A stretch of 64,000 nt of DNA from Flavilitoribacter nigricans DSM 23189 = NBRC 102662 (GCF_002646595.1 NZ_PDUD01000036.1:62001-126000), one strand, 5' to 3'; shown: positions 16,954 through 26,148, numbered from the stretch's first letter. The notes: a model not told the origin generated them from the sequence alone. Numbers and translations are program-made.

Positions 16954-19869
16954 TTAAAAAACAGAGATCGGTCGGTTAATTACTCCCAGGGAAGTTCGCA
17001 AATTAAGAAGGTATTTGCCCACGGGTAGCAAGCCGCCATCAAGTGTAGTTGTATGCCATCCTTCCTCAATGGGGCCATTATATAGCCGGAGAAGTCGTAT
17101 GCCCCGAAAGTCGTATACGTAAAGGCCTGCATGGCCCGGGGTAGGGATAAAGAAATGGATAGTAGTAGTTTGTGAGAAAGGATTCGGGAAGACTTCTACT
17201 TCCAAGTTTTTAGAAAAGAGGTTTTGGGGTGCAGGATCTTCTTTTTTATCCAGTGTGCTATGCTCGCTTACAATTGTTGGAGCATTATCTGAACAATTTT
17301 GTATTGAAGCCCTGAATTCGCTATTTGCCTTCACCTGGAATCCGGGACGAAGTACGATTCGCTCACCCGCCCGGTAAAGAACTTTTGTTTCCGGTCCAAG
17401 TTCCGCACTAGATACAAGAATCTTTCCTGCATCAAAAACCTGACTGTATAAATGAGCATCTTTTAATTGGATCGTATTCGGACAAGGCAAACTTTCAAGA
17501 GGGCAACTATCTGGACTTCTATTACCTTCCCGTTGCAGATCCATTGTTGCCTTTTCATCCCATTGCCCGGCGAATTGATTGGGGGGCGTGCAAGATAAAT
17601 GCAAGTCAAACCTCGTACCATATCCGGTTGCAGAAGTGCTCACGGCAATAAGGTATTTCTTATCTTTTTCTGCTAAAAAGTTCAACCGGCCTTCTTCATC
17701 AATAATCGGATCGACTTTAGGAAGACTGCAACAGTTGCCTTCGTAAATTTCTATACCAAAAATGTGTTCGTAACCAGGCGCTGACAGAGAAAGGTTAACC
17801 AACTCACCCTGACCGATCATTTCGTACCATATCCTTCTTTCTTCTTTTTGCAGGCAGGGATCTGCATAATCGCAAGGGGCAACATGGTCTAGGGTAGCGC
17901 GTACGGTATCGCCACAGGAGACCAACTGGGCATTATGACACAAGGCATTGGCCGCGGGGCCGAGGTCCTCAAAATAAAAACGAAATATGCGGTTCCTGAA
18001 GGAGTTTTTTCGATCCTGTACTTTGAGAAAATAGCTCACGTCCTGCTCCAAGAAAACCCGCTTGCTGGTAGTTGGTTCATCCAAGGGATTGAACCAATGT
18101 GTGATACACTCCAGAGATCCACAGCTGCCCCGGAAAAGTCCAAAAACCAGATCGCTGTTGATGTTTTCAAAAACGAGATCTTTTAGTTGTCCGTCTCCAT
18201 TAAATTGGTACCATACGTCCGGCCGGGTACCATAGCTGGAACAACTATCAAAGGTTTCTTCGAGTGTGACCCACATCCTGCCGGATATGGTATCGGCAAC
18301 ACTTACCGGAATGGCACCTGAACAAACGTCATGCTCATCCACGGGGTGAACATTTAAAAAGATCTCAAAATCATTGACCCAGCTGTCGTAGTTACCGGTA
18401 ATATTAAGGTAATAAATACTGTCTTTTTTCAGATAAGAATAAGTGTGATCTATGTGAGGAGCTACAAGCAGGGTACCGTTCTTTTCGGTATAGAAAATTT
18501 TTTCAAATGATTGTAAATAGGCTTTGGTGGTGACCGAATAAAACGCTCCGGTACCTTTTACCCGGTACCATACACTCCGCACTTCAAGCAAATTATTGAT
18601 CTCCTGGTCTTCCAGCGCATAGGCAAGCGTCCCAGAAAGAGTATCCCCCGGCTGTAACGGAGTCGCACCAGTATACTCGTCATTTGTTAGGGGAGCGGTG
18701 ATGGTCGCAGTGACTTTTACTGGTGTGTCGTGTTCATAGCTAAAACTGTTGTGGATATTGACCAAGTAGCGTTTCCCGGCTACGGTCGGTACCGAGATCT
18801 GATTTCTGGCCCGGGTTGTGGTTTCACACACCAGACTGTCGCAGGTCCCGGTGAGTATTTTTACGTTCGTACCTGTGAAACTTGAATAGGGATTCCAGGT
18901 GAAGGTGAAAATGCTGTCATTGCCGGTAAAATAGTACCATCGATCGTAAGTACCTTCATCGTTGGTACAGGCCTTGATACTTGCAATAGTGCTCTTAAAA
19001 GAAAGCGTCAAAGTATCCTGCAGTAAAAATGGTTCGGCATTGCTGCAAATATCGTTACCGGCCTTTTCAAAGCTCCTTAATCGAAACGATTGTGGTTCGG
19101 GATCAGGACTGACAAGCTGTAAATAATAAGTTACTCCCTCCTTCGTCAGATAGGCAAAATCACCGGAGACCAGCTCCTTATTGACAAAATCCGTACCGGA
19201 ACAGTCTTCTTTGATCAGGCAGGATCTTAGGTTATAACCGGAAAATTTGTCTAATTGAACATAGCCTCCATTGCCGGTAAAAGAATACCATCCATCGGCA
19301 AAATTCTGATAATAGCTATTGAGGCAGGTAGGGTGATAGCTGGGAGTGCCGAAACGATGATCGTAAGTGTACGTACTATCCAGAATAATCAGCTTGGCCC
19401 GGGTACAAACATCGTTAGATAAGGGAGCGTAGCAACTGATCTGTAAGCGGCCAAAAGTGAGCACGGTATTGCTCCGACAGTAGATATAATAAGTTTTGCC
19501 CGCTTCGGACAGAAATGCCGCCTCCGTTTGATCTTCGATATCGCATTGGTAGGTCGGAAATTGTATAATGGGCTGTACGCAATTCAACGAATCACAGTTC
19601 CCTTCATATACCGTGATATTCAGGCTATATTCATAACAGGAGGAGACCAGAATATAATCGCCGTTTCCCACTATCTTATACCAGACGCCCACCTCATCGG
19701 GGCCACAATCATCAAAGTATTCGGAGGTAGCCCTATTTGCTCCATCCAGATTCACCCAGAGCACATCACCACAAAAAAGCTCGATCGCCTGGTGACAACT
19801 GTCATTGATGATCTGAGCATTAGCAAAGATGGGGATAAGGCAATAGGAAAAGAACAAGAAGAGACGCAT
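16954..19869 (-). CDS. Large T9SS cargo protein built of six related repeats
   Basis: This 971-aa secreted protein has a signal peptide (MRLFLFFSYCLIPIFANAQ). Six repeats of roughly 110-140 residues each open with a variant of NDxCxxAxxLxxGDT (NDSCHQAIEL, NDVCTRAKLI, NDICSNAEPF, NDEYTGATPL, HDVCSGAIPV and NALCHNAQLV) and contain a W-Y-F/K-x-G-N/D-G core. This is the pattern of PPC-like beta-sandwich modules. A linker with YRAGERIVLRPGFQVKANSE is the coathanger-type motif often placed before T9SS tails. The C-terminal 80 residues (VFPNPFSQTTTIHF ... GKYLLNL) form a type A T9SS sorting domain. It is probably a surface adhesin or structural protein. The cysteine pairs suggest disulfides. Confidence 0.85.
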   Translation of the reverse strand: MRLFLFFSYCLIPIFANAQIINDSCHQAIELFCGDVLWVNLDGANRATSEYFDDCGPDEVGVWYKIVGNGDYILVSSCYEYSLNITVYEGNCDSLNCVQPIIQFPTYQCDIEDQTEAAFLSEAGKTYYIYCRSNTVLTFGRLQISCYAPLSNDVCTRAKLIILDSTYTYDHRFGTPSYHPTCLNSYYQNFADGWYSFTGNGGYVQLDKFSGYNLRSCLIKEDCSGTDFVNKELVSGDFAYLTKEGVTYYLQLVSPDPEPQSFRLRSFEKAGNDICSNAEPFLLQDTLTLSFKSTIASIKACTNDEGTYDRWYYFTGNDSIFTFTWNPYSSFTGTNVKILTGTCDSLVCETTTRARNQISVPTVAGKRYLVNIHNSFSYEHDTPVKVTATITAPLTNDEYTGATPLQPGDTLSGTLAYALEDQEINNLLEVRSVWYRVKGTGAFYSVTTKAYLQSFEKIFYTEKNGTLLVAPHIDHTYSYLKKDSIYYLNITGNYDSWVNDFEIFLNVHPVDEHDVCSGAIPVSVADTISGRMWVTLEETFDSCSSYGTRPDVWYQFNGDGQLKDLVFENINSDLVFGLFRGSCGSLECITHWFNPLDEPTTSKRVFLEQDVSYFLKVQDRKNSFRNRIFRFYFEDLGPAANALCHNAQLVSCGDTVRATLDHVAPCDYADPCLQKEERRIWYEMIGQGELVNLSLSAPGYEHIFGIEIYEGNCCSLPKVDPIIDEEGRLNFLAEKDKKYLIAVSTSATGYGTRFDLHLSCTPPNQFAGQWDEKATMDLQREGNRSPDSCPLESLPCPNTIQLKDAHLYSQVFDAGKILVSSAELGPETKVLYRAGERIVLRPGFQVKANSEFRASIQNCSDNAPTIVSEHSTLDKKEDPAPQNLFSKNLEVEVFPNPFSQTTTIHFFIPTPGHAGLYVYDFRGIRLLRLYNGPIEEGWHTTTLDGGLLPVGKYLLNLRTSLGVINRPISVF

Positions 19870-19937
19870 CAGAAAAGCATTAGTTGGGAGGTCTAAAAGA
19901 GTAAAATTAATATACCGCCCAACTAATCCATCATTGT

Positions 19938-20501
19938 TTAATTCTTTACTTTATTCTTCAACCGGTGCGCGAACTGCTTCCGGAACTTACTCACCTTCGG
20001 GGTGATCACGAAACTACAGTAGGGATTGCGATCGCCGGTCGCTTCGTAATAGCCCTGGTGGTAATCCTCGGCGCTGAAAAAGGATTCGAACGCACTGATC
20101 TCCGTTACGATAGGATCGTCCCAGAGGGTAGGGGCGAAATCCTGCTTTTTACTTTCAGCTGTGGCCCGCTGCTCCTCGTTGTGGTAAAAGATCACGGAAC
20201 GGTACTGAGGCCCCCGGTCGTTGCCCTGGCGGTTGAGCGTAGTGGGATCGTGGGTAGCAAAGAAAATCTCCAGGATCTCCCCGTAGTTGATCTCATTGGG
20301 ATCAAAGTGGACCTGTACGACTTCTGCGTGTTGGGTCGTACCGGAGCAAACGGTTTTGTAATCCGCCGTTTCCTGCGTACCCCCGGAATAACCGGAAACC
20401 ACGGAATCCACCCCCTGCACCTGTTCGAAAATGGCTTCTACACACCAGAAGCAGCCCCCTCCAAGCGTGGCTGTCTGTAGATGATCTTGCTTGTTTGGCA
20501 T
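19938..20501 (-). CDS. msrA: Peptide-methionine (S)-S-oxide reductase
   Basis: This 187-aa enzyme reduces methionine-S-sulfoxide in proteins. The catalytic motif GGGCFWCVE places the nucleophile at Cys17, with the conserved Glu at 22. GYSGG and HAEVVQVHFDP are further family segments, followed by GPQYRSVIFYHNEEQ. There is no signal peptide, so the enzyme is cytosolic. It reads toward the T9SS cargo gene with a 68-bp gap. Confidence 0.96.
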   Translation of the reverse strand: MPNKQDHLQTATLGGGCFWCVEAIFEQVQGVDSVVSGYSGGTQETADYKTVCSGTTQHAEVVQVHFDPNEINYGEILEIFFATHDPTTLNRQGNDRGPQYRSVIFYHNEEQRATAESKKQDFAPTLWDDPIVTEISAFESFFSAEDYHQGYYEATGDRNPYCSFVITPKVSKFRKQFAHRLKNKVKN

Positions 20502-20960
20502 ATTCAGCTAGTTGTTTTTTTAAAAATAAAAAGAATGATCAATGGGAATAAAGATCCGGCCATGCAATCCTGCTACTGAAAATATCCAAGCACCAAGTCC
20601 CCCCGTCCCCCTATCTCCCCCTCTCCAAATCTCCCCCTCTCCAAATCTCCCCCTCTCCAAATCTCCCCGTCACCAAATCCCCTCGCATTCAGTTACTAAA
20701 CAAGCCTGGGCGGGAAAAGATTACTCATAAATGGGGATTATTCAGGAGTTTATTGCCCGGAGTGTTTAATACCTCAGACCTACTGAGAAAATCTCCTGCA
20801 GGAGATATCTTGCCGGTCAAGCGCTCCGAAACCGGCCCCCCTTTAATATGCGCAACTTATCCCAGACAAACGTTAGTCAGGGATCTTAGGGACAGTTTTT
20901 CGCTTTTTTACAATGTCCGAGCTTTTCCGCTTAATAATTTTGCACCAGAAACGGATAATT
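20502..20960. other. Gap with C-rich tandem repeat
   Basis: This 459-bp region lies between msrA and the VOC pseudogene. It contains the 16-bp tandem repeat at 20615-20678. A weak TAATTTTG box (20935-20942) lies just ahead of the pseudogene start and is a likely relic promoter. The frame open from 20753 has no coding character before the pseudogene. Confidence 0.5.
20615..20678. repeat. Four tandem copies of a 16-bp C-rich unit
   Basis: The unit CTCCCCCTCTCCAAAT occurs three times exactly (20615-20630, 20631-20646, 20647-20662), followed by a degenerate fourth copy (CTCCCCGTCACCAAAT). More C-rich degenerate units precede it. Such runs are slippage-prone. Confidence 0.85.
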
Positions 20961-21103
20961 ATGGAATACAGCCCTATTCAGAATTTTCAGATCCCTGTGG
21001 GCGAATACTGGTCGACAAAACGGCTCCGGGGCCGGATATCGGTTATTTTGCTATTTTCATGGACACGGAAGGGAATAAAGTCGGCCTTTATTCCCGACAT
21101 TAG
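20961..21103 (+). pseudogene. Internally deleted VOC (glyoxalase-fold) gene
   Basis: The ATG at 20961 opens MEYSPIQNFQIPV, which resembles the first beta-strand of VOC proteins (xxNWFEIPV). A shift of frame near 20990-21000 joins it to GRILVDKTAPGPDIGYFAIF followed by MDTEGNKVGLYSRH and a stop at 21103. That is the classic C-terminal strand of a glyoxalase/bleomycin-resistance-like protein. The central 70-80 codons are missing. The simplest reading is an internal deletion with frame loss in a full-length VOC gene of about 120-130 codons. An intact, different VOC gene follows 18 bp downstream. Confidence 0.7.
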
Positions 21104-21121
21104 AAAAGCATCTGTTGGCCT

Positions 21122-21475
21122 ATGCAATTGATCAATATCACCCTCGCCGTACACCGCATGGAAGCGATGTGTACTTTTTACACCCAACTCCTGGGCCTCA
21201 CTTTCCAACAACAGGAACTGTACGGAACGATCCTCTACCGAGCCGACTGGAATGGCATGGAACTGCTATTCTGCCCGGCTGAACTGGCCGGAAATACGGC
21301 CACCCAAAACCGGCATCAACTGGAGATCTCAGTCCCGGATATCAAACAGGCCGTAGCCCTGGCCCTGGCCCACGGCGGGCAAAGTATGGGCCCCATCACT
21401 ACCAACGACAAGGGAAAAAGTGCCGGCGTAAAAGATCCGGACCAAAATTCGCTGGTACTGACCCAGCCTGGGTAA
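21122..21475 (+). CDS. VOC-family (glyoxalase-like) protein
   Basis: This 117-aa single-domain vicinal-oxygen-chelate protein starts INITLAVHRMEAMCTFYTQL, the usual first betaalphabetabetabeta unit with its metal-ligand position. The second half is HQLEISVPDIKQAVALALAH. It ends KSAGVKDPDQNSLVLTQPG, where the last metal ligand would be expected (E/Q before the terminal strand). Members include lyases, dioxygenases and antibiotic-binding proteins; the substrate is unknown. It is convergent with the acyltransferase gene at 21484, with 8 bp between stops. Confidence 0.85.
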   Translation: MQLINITLAVHRMEAMCTFYTQLLGLTFQQQELYGTILYRADWNGMELLFCPAELAGNTATQNRHQLEISVPDIKQAVALALAHGGQSMGPITTNDKGKSAGVKDPDQNSLVLTQPG

Positions 21476-21483
21476 TTCCCGTT

Positions 21484-22641
21484 TTACCAACCCGCTTCCC
21501 GGGGAGGATGGGGCAACAGGTTGAAGAGCATACCTTCCCAGATCATCTGAATATAAATATCGGGAGCTTCCTGCTCGATGATCTCCGGGTGCAGCTCGTG
21601 CTTCCAGTTGTCGAACAGAAAGACGCTTTCCCGAAAGTGGTCGCCGAGGAGTTTGATCAACGGAGTGGCGAAAGATTCCCGTACCATTAGCAGCTTAGGC
21701 AGATCGGCCTGTGGTAAAATGCGGACCATGCAGTATTCTTCCGGAAAAGGAAACTTGGCCGGGATGGGGTAGGAGCGGCTGCCGTCCAACGCCCGGAATT
21801 GCATCGCACCGTCATATACCGGCGGATTTTCGGTCATTTCCTGGTCCAGACCCAGCATGTGGGCCAGCGACAAACCGTTGTAGTGAGCCGTATTGAATTT
21901 AATGATAGAGGTATCGATGCCGGTAATTTGGGGAAAATCCTGCCGAAGATGATCCAGAATGACCTTTGCGGCCAGCATGCCGGCGTAGTCCGTCCAGTGG
22001 TGATCGGTTTTTAAATACAGCAATGGGCTGCCCCTTTGCTTCAGCTCCTGCAGAGGAGTGAACAGATCAATATAACTGATATCGGAATGGCGGTTCAGGT
22101 GGTCGACCAGTTGCAGCGCACAGTCCTGCGGGTTCAGTTTGCGAACGTTATCGGGCAGGAATTCGGGATATATGCGGGGTTTCATCGGCGCCAGACAGAG
22201 GTAATATTTTCCGCCGCCGGCTTCCACTACCTGTTTGCGGTATTCCAGTTCTTCCCGGATAATCTCCAGATCCTGCGGGCTGAAGCGGTATTTCCCTTGG
22301 TACATTTTCATCTGGAAGCCGGCCTTATAGAGCCATCCATCCTTACCGATGATCACCTTGGCGGGAAGTGCCGACTGCCGGAAGGCATGGTAATTCAGAT
22401 AAGCTCCGGCCCGGATGTAGTAGTTGCGCCAGTTGAAATGATCATTGTAATAACGCTCGTAATCCCCGGGAAAAGGATCGAGGAAACTGAGATCGAGTTC
22501 CGGTTTTTCCACGAGGGCCCGCTTTTCCTGCAGATCCGGTTCCGGTAGCCACTGGAAAATACTATCCAGTCCGTGGGCCACCATCAGTCCGACGAATAAA
22601 ATGGGAAGGAGATAGACCTTTAGCTTTTGCCTTTTGATCAT
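21484..22641 (-). CDS. AlgX/AlgJ-like SGNH O-acetyltransferase component
   Basis: This 385-aa protein has an N-terminal membrane anchor (LKVYLLPILFVGLMVAHG) and a periplasmic SGNH-type domain. GKDGWLYKAG and YLKTDHHWTDYAGMLAAK (catalytic Asp-His pair in DHHW) are hallmarks of the AlgX/AlgJ/DHHW family. The Ser in MVRESFATPLIKLLGDHF is the likely nucleophile. Such proteins transfer acetyl groups to an exported polysaccharide. It follows the MBOAT gene by 50 bp on the same strand and completes an AlgI-AlgJ-type pair. Confidence 0.88.
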   Translation of the reverse strand: MIKRQKLKVYLLPILFVGLMVAHGLDSIFQWLPEPDLQEKRALVEKPELDLSFLDPFPGDYERYYNDHFNWRNYYIRAGAYLNYHAFRQSALPAKVIIGKDGWLYKAGFQMKMYQGKYRFSPQDLEIIREELEYRKQVVEAGGGKYYLCLAPMKPRIYPEFLPDNVRKLNPQDCALQLVDHLNRHSDISYIDLFTPLQELKQRGSPLLYLKTDHHWTDYAGMLAAKVILDHLRQDFPQITGIDTSIIKFNTAHYNGLSLAHMLGLDQEMTENPPVYDGAMQFRALDGSRSYPIPAKFPFPEEYCMVRILPQADLPKLLMVRESFATPLIKLLGDHFRESVFLFDNWKHELHPEIIEQEAPDIYIQMIWEGMLFNLLPHPPREAGW

Positions 22642-22691
22642 CAGTTTGAATATAAAGCTTTTAAAATCAACATCCTAGCTGTTTTTACGCA

Positions 22692-24119
22692 TCAAAATCG
22701 AAAATAGATGAATGGATTATAAGATTCCGTCGCCAGTTCGAGTGTCGCGTACAGGAACATGAGCATCAGGCCCAGGGTGGTGATCAACTGGAAAACGACG
22801 TCGACTGGTTTTCCCCGGAATGACTTTTCCATTATTTTCGTTAAAACCCGAAAGACCGGCGTACAGGCCAGTAAGCCGATACCGAGGGCCAGCCAAAATT
22901 CCGGACCCAGGTAAAAGGCAAGGTCAAAAGGTGTATCGGAAGGCGCTCCCCGCCCGAATAAAGCTCTGTAGTAATGCCAGGCATGATCCAGATTGGGGGC
23001 GCGAAACAGTACCCAGGCCAGCATTACCACCAATAACGTATAGATATGCCCGCTCCAGCGCCCGGTCCGTTCCAGCCATTTTTCCAGGCCAAGCCGTTCC
23101 AGGATCAGGAACAAGCCGTGGAACAGTCCCCAAAGCAGAAAGTTCCAGGCAGCTCCGTGCCAGAGGCCGGTAAGCAAAAAGACCACAAAGAGATTAAAAT
23201 AGGTGCGTCCGTTCCCCTTTCGGTTACCGCCGAGCGGGATGTAAAGGTAATCCCGAAACCATTGCGAAAGGGAAATATGCCAGCGTCGCCAAAATTCCCG
23301 GATAGAACGGGCGATGTAGGGGAAATTGAAATTTTCCGGGATGCGAAAGCCGAACATCCGGCCCAGTCCAATCGCCATATCCGAATAACCCGAAAAGTCG
23401 AAATAGATCTGTAAGGTATACATCAGGACGCCCATCCAGGCGCTCAGTGGATCCAGATCCGTGGGAGCTACCGCAAAAATATCGTCCGCCAGCGGGGCAA
23501 AATTATTGGCCAGCAGTACTTTTTTAGCCAGTCCGAGGATAAACCGTTCTACGCCGGAAGCAAACAACGGCCAGCTCATCCTGCGGGCGCGGATCTGGTG
23601 GGCAATGTCGTGGTAACGCACGATGGGCCCGGCGATCAACTGGGGAAAAAAGGCAATATACAGCGCCAGATGGGGCAATTTACGCTGAACGGGTGTTCGG
23701 TGCTGGTAAACATCAACGATATAGGAAATGGCCTGGAAGGTGAAAAAAGAGATGCCGAGCGGCAGTACAATGGGTTTAAAATCGATCCTTTGGGCGGCCG
23801 GCAGGTACAGGTTGAGGTTGTCCAGAAAGAAATTGGTGTATTTGAATATGACCAGTAGCCCGATATTGACGATCAGACCGGTGATGAGCCAGTTTCGTTT
23901 GCGCATGGGCGTGCCCGCGCGATCAATGGCCAGTCCAATGGCGTAATTGAGGAGGATAGAGCCGAGCAGGAGCAGACTGTAACTTACACCGCCCCAGGCG
24001 TAGAAGAACAGACTGGCGAACAGCAGCAGTCCATTGTGCCATCTACGGGGACTCAGCAGTATCAGGATCAATACTGCGGGCAGAAAGACATACAGAAAAA
24101 GAAGGGAGCTGAATAACAT
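22692..24119 (-). CDS. MBOAT-family O-acyltransferase (AlgI-like)
   Basis: This 475-aa polytopic membrane protein has about ten or eleven helices. The family segments YFDFSGYSDMAIGLGRMFGF and NFNFPYIARSIREFWRRWHI are present, with the active-site His in LTGLWHGAAWNFLLWG. AlgI-type MBOATs pass acetyl groups from cytosolic acetyl-CoA across the inner membrane to AlgX/J partners. It lies 42 bp behind the stop of the histidine kinase at 24162, on the same strand, so the acetylation pair may be read from the kinase transcript. Confidence 0.93.
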   Translation of the reverse strand: MLFSSLLFLYVFLPAVLILILLSPRRWHNGLLLFASLFFYAWGGVSYSLLLLGSILLNYAIGLAIDRAGTPMRKRNWLITGLIVNIGLLVIFKYTNFFLDNLNLYLPAAQRIDFKPIVLPLGISFFTFQAISYIVDVYQHRTPVQRKLPHLALYIAFFPQLIAGPIVRYHDIAHQIRARRMSWPLFASGVERFILGLAKKVLLANNFAPLADDIFAVAPTDLDPLSAWMGVLMYTLQIYFDFSGYSDMAIGLGRMFGFRIPENFNFPYIARSIREFWRRWHISLSQWFRDYLYIPLGGNRKGNGRTYFNLFVVFLLTGLWHGAAWNFLLWGLFHGLFLILERLGLEKWLERTGRWSGHIYTLLVVMLAWVLFRAPNLDHAWHYYRALFGRGAPSDTPFDLAFYLGPEFWLALGIGLLACTPVFRVLTKIMEKSFRGKPVDVVFQLITTLGLMLMFLYATLELATESYNPFIYFRF

Positions 24120-24161
24120 TTATCTGTTACTGAGAAATGGCAATTGCGGTAGAGCCCGGTA

Positions 24162-26078
24162 TCACTTCACCTGGATCTCCATGATCGGGATCTTGATCTC
24201 AACCCGGGTGCCCAGGCTTTCCCCGGCTTTGTCCTTCAGGTCGATGGTCGTCACCAGACCATTTTTGCCCTTGCTGTTGTTCAGGATCTGAAGGCGTTGC
24301 TCCGTGATCCGGGTACCTTTGGAGCGGTGGTTTTGATAGCGGCTATCCTGAAGCCGGATCTGGCGGGCCCGTTCGCGGCCCACACCATTATCCTCAACTA
24401 CACAGAGGATGGTATCTTCGTCCAGCAGGGAATAGTGGACACTCACCTTACCGTTCTTCTTACTGCGCAGTCCGTGTTCAATGGCGTTTTCTACGTAGGG
24501 TTGAACGATCATGGTCGGCACGCCCAGGATATCCTCTTCTATTTCGTCGTCGAGGAAGATCTCGTAGGTCATCCGGTCTTCAAAACGCAATTTCTGGTTG
24601 ATCAGCAGGTAGTCTTCGAGAAACTGTACCTCCTTTTCCAGGGAGATGATTTCCAGGTCCGAATATTCCAGGCTCTGCCGCATCAGCAAGGCAAATTTAG
24701 CCAGATACTTGGCTGCGGACGATACATCGTGGGAAGTAATGAAGTTCTGAATGGAATTGAGCGCATTGTACATGAAGTGCGGGTTCATCTGCGCCCGCAG
24801 TGCCTTCAGTTGCAGGCGGGTAGCCTGTAATTGCAATAATTCCGCTTCCTGTTTCTTCTTGCTGGCTTCGTATTTGACGTCCAGTTCCACCTGCTTCCGT
24901 TTGTTGACCTGCTCGGTGTACTGTTCACTGAAGCGATTATACAGGAGCTGGTATTCGTAGGCGCTTTTATAATCTTCCTGATCGGCGTAAAAGTTGGCGA
25001 TATCCTTGCTGATATTCGACAGCTGCCGGTAGTCTTCGGCGGCGCTGGCGTAGCTGTAAGCCAGTGCGAAGTGTTCCAGCGTCTCCTCCTTTTTTCCCAG
25101 TTCGGAATACAGGCGCCCCCGCCAGGCCTCGATAATGGAGAGGTTGTAGTAATCATCCGCCGTTATGGACTGGTAGATGGACTCGGCCCGCTCAAAGTAC
25201 TCCAGGGCTTCTTCGTAGCGCTCTTCCTCGTAGTAGCAAAAGCCGAGGTTGGCGTAGGCGGAAGCTTTGGCCCGTTCGCTGGTATCGTCGCCGATATTGA
25301 TGGCCTTGTGGAAATATTCGCGGGCGCTCTCCAGGTCGCTCATGGCCAGATAGCCATTCCCTACGTTGAGGTAGTGCCAGGCGAGGCGCGTGCGCATTTG
25401 CATGGATTCGCACATGCGGACCACTTTGCGGTAGGCCTCCACACTTTTTTCGTGCTCATCGTTGCGCTCGTAGATCTTACCGAGACCACTGTGGATCAGC
25501 GTGAGGAAATAGTAATCCTTGAGTTCCAGGGGGCGATCCAGGGTATTGATCAGTTTGTCTGCTTCCAGCAGCAATTCGATCGCACCCGAATAATTGGCGT
25601 AGTGCAGGTAGACGAAACCTTCCCGGCAGACGATACGGGCGGCGAGCCCGCGTTCCGGAAAGTGTTTCAGCAGCCGGTTGGCCTTTTCCAGCATTTCCGT
25701 CGCCTCATCCATCCGTTCCATGTTGATGAGGGTACCGGTATAGTCGATCACCGCCTCGGCCTGCTGCTTGATGGTGCCGCGTTCTTCCAGCAGCTCTATA
25801 GCTTGCGTGAAATGCTCTTCGGCCGAGTGGTAGTGATAGAGCTGGTTCTCAATATTAGCCACGTTGAGGTGGTAATTGAGGAGGAAGTCCGGGAAATCAC
25901 AGTTCCGGAGGATACGTTCCTGTTCCTGGAGCAATACTTCGGCCCGCTGAATATTGGTAAAGGCATACCTGGCGGTCAACTGGTCGATCAGCAGGAGCCG
26001 CTGCAGGGGATCCTGCTGCTGTTGCAGTTTGAGCTCCAGTTGCTGAAAATCATCTGTATAAGAAATGGTCCCGAACAT
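24162..26078 (-). CDS. Soluble TPR histidine kinase, LytS type
   Basis: This 638-aa kinase has no signal peptide and no transmembrane helix. Residues about 15-390 are TPR-like helical repeats (AIELLEERGT, ESAREYFHKAINIGDDTSER, YEEALEYFERAESIYQSI). A coiled linker (KRKQVELDVKYEASKKKQEA) precedes the His_kinase domain, whose phosphoacceptor is in QMNPHFMYNALNSIQ. The HATPase motifs follow (PYVENAIEHGL, VVEDNGVGRERA). It is probably partner to the LytTR regulator at 26644. In other bacteria TPR domains bind short peptides (RRNPP family). The GG-leader peptide gene directly upstream makes peptide sensing an attractive but untested idea. Confidence 0.9.
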   Translation of the reverse strand: MFGTISYTDDFQQLELKLQQQQDPLQRLLLIDQLTARYAFTNIQRAEVLLQEQERILRNCDFPDFLLNYHLNVANIENQLYHYHSAEEHFTQAIELLEERGTIKQQAEAVIDYTGTLINMERMDEATEMLEKANRLLKHFPERGLAARIVCREGFVYLHYANYSGAIELLLEADKLINTLDRPLELKDYYFLTLIHSGLGKIYERNDEHEKSVEAYRKVVRMCESMQMRTRLAWHYLNVGNGYLAMSDLESAREYFHKAINIGDDTSERAKASAYANLGFCYYEEERYEEALEYFERAESIYQSITADDYYNLSIIEAWRGRLYSELGKKEETLEHFALAYSYASAAEDYRQLSNISKDIANFYADQEDYKSAYEYQLLYNRFSEQYTEQVNKRKQVELDVKYEASKKKQEAELLQLQATRLQLKALRAQMNPHFMYNALNSIQNFITSHDVSSAAKYLAKFALLMRQSLEYSDLEIISLEKEVQFLEDYLLINQKLRFEDRMTYEIFLDDEIEEDILGVPTMIVQPYVENAIEHGLRSKKNGKVSVHYSLLDEDTILCVVEDNGVGRERARQIRLQDSRYQNHRSKGTRITEQRLQILNNSKGKNGLVTTIDLKDKAGESLGTRVEIKIPIMEIQVK

Positions 26079-26092
26079 ACGCTAATAAACAA

Positions 26093-26128
26093 TGAAGGAC
26101 TACATTCATGCGAGAATGTAGTCCTTCA
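26093..26128. terminator. 15-bp perfect hairpin between peptide and kinase genes
   Basis: TGAAGGACTACATTC (26093-26107) pairs perfectly with GAATGTAGTCCTTCA (26114-26128) around a 6-nt loop. It stands 20 bp after the peptide stop and 14 bp before the kinase ATG, read leftward. The T-run after it is weak (TTGTTTATT). It can end the peptide transcript or act as an attenuator or translation block for the kinase. Confidence 0.75.
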
Positions 26129-26148
26129 TTTATATTTAAAATTCAAGA

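Noticed and set aside
20770-20830. CTGAGAAAATCTCC as a thiamine (TPP) riboswitch
   Set aside because: The CTGAGA box is isolated; the second conserved box and any thiamine gene are missing.
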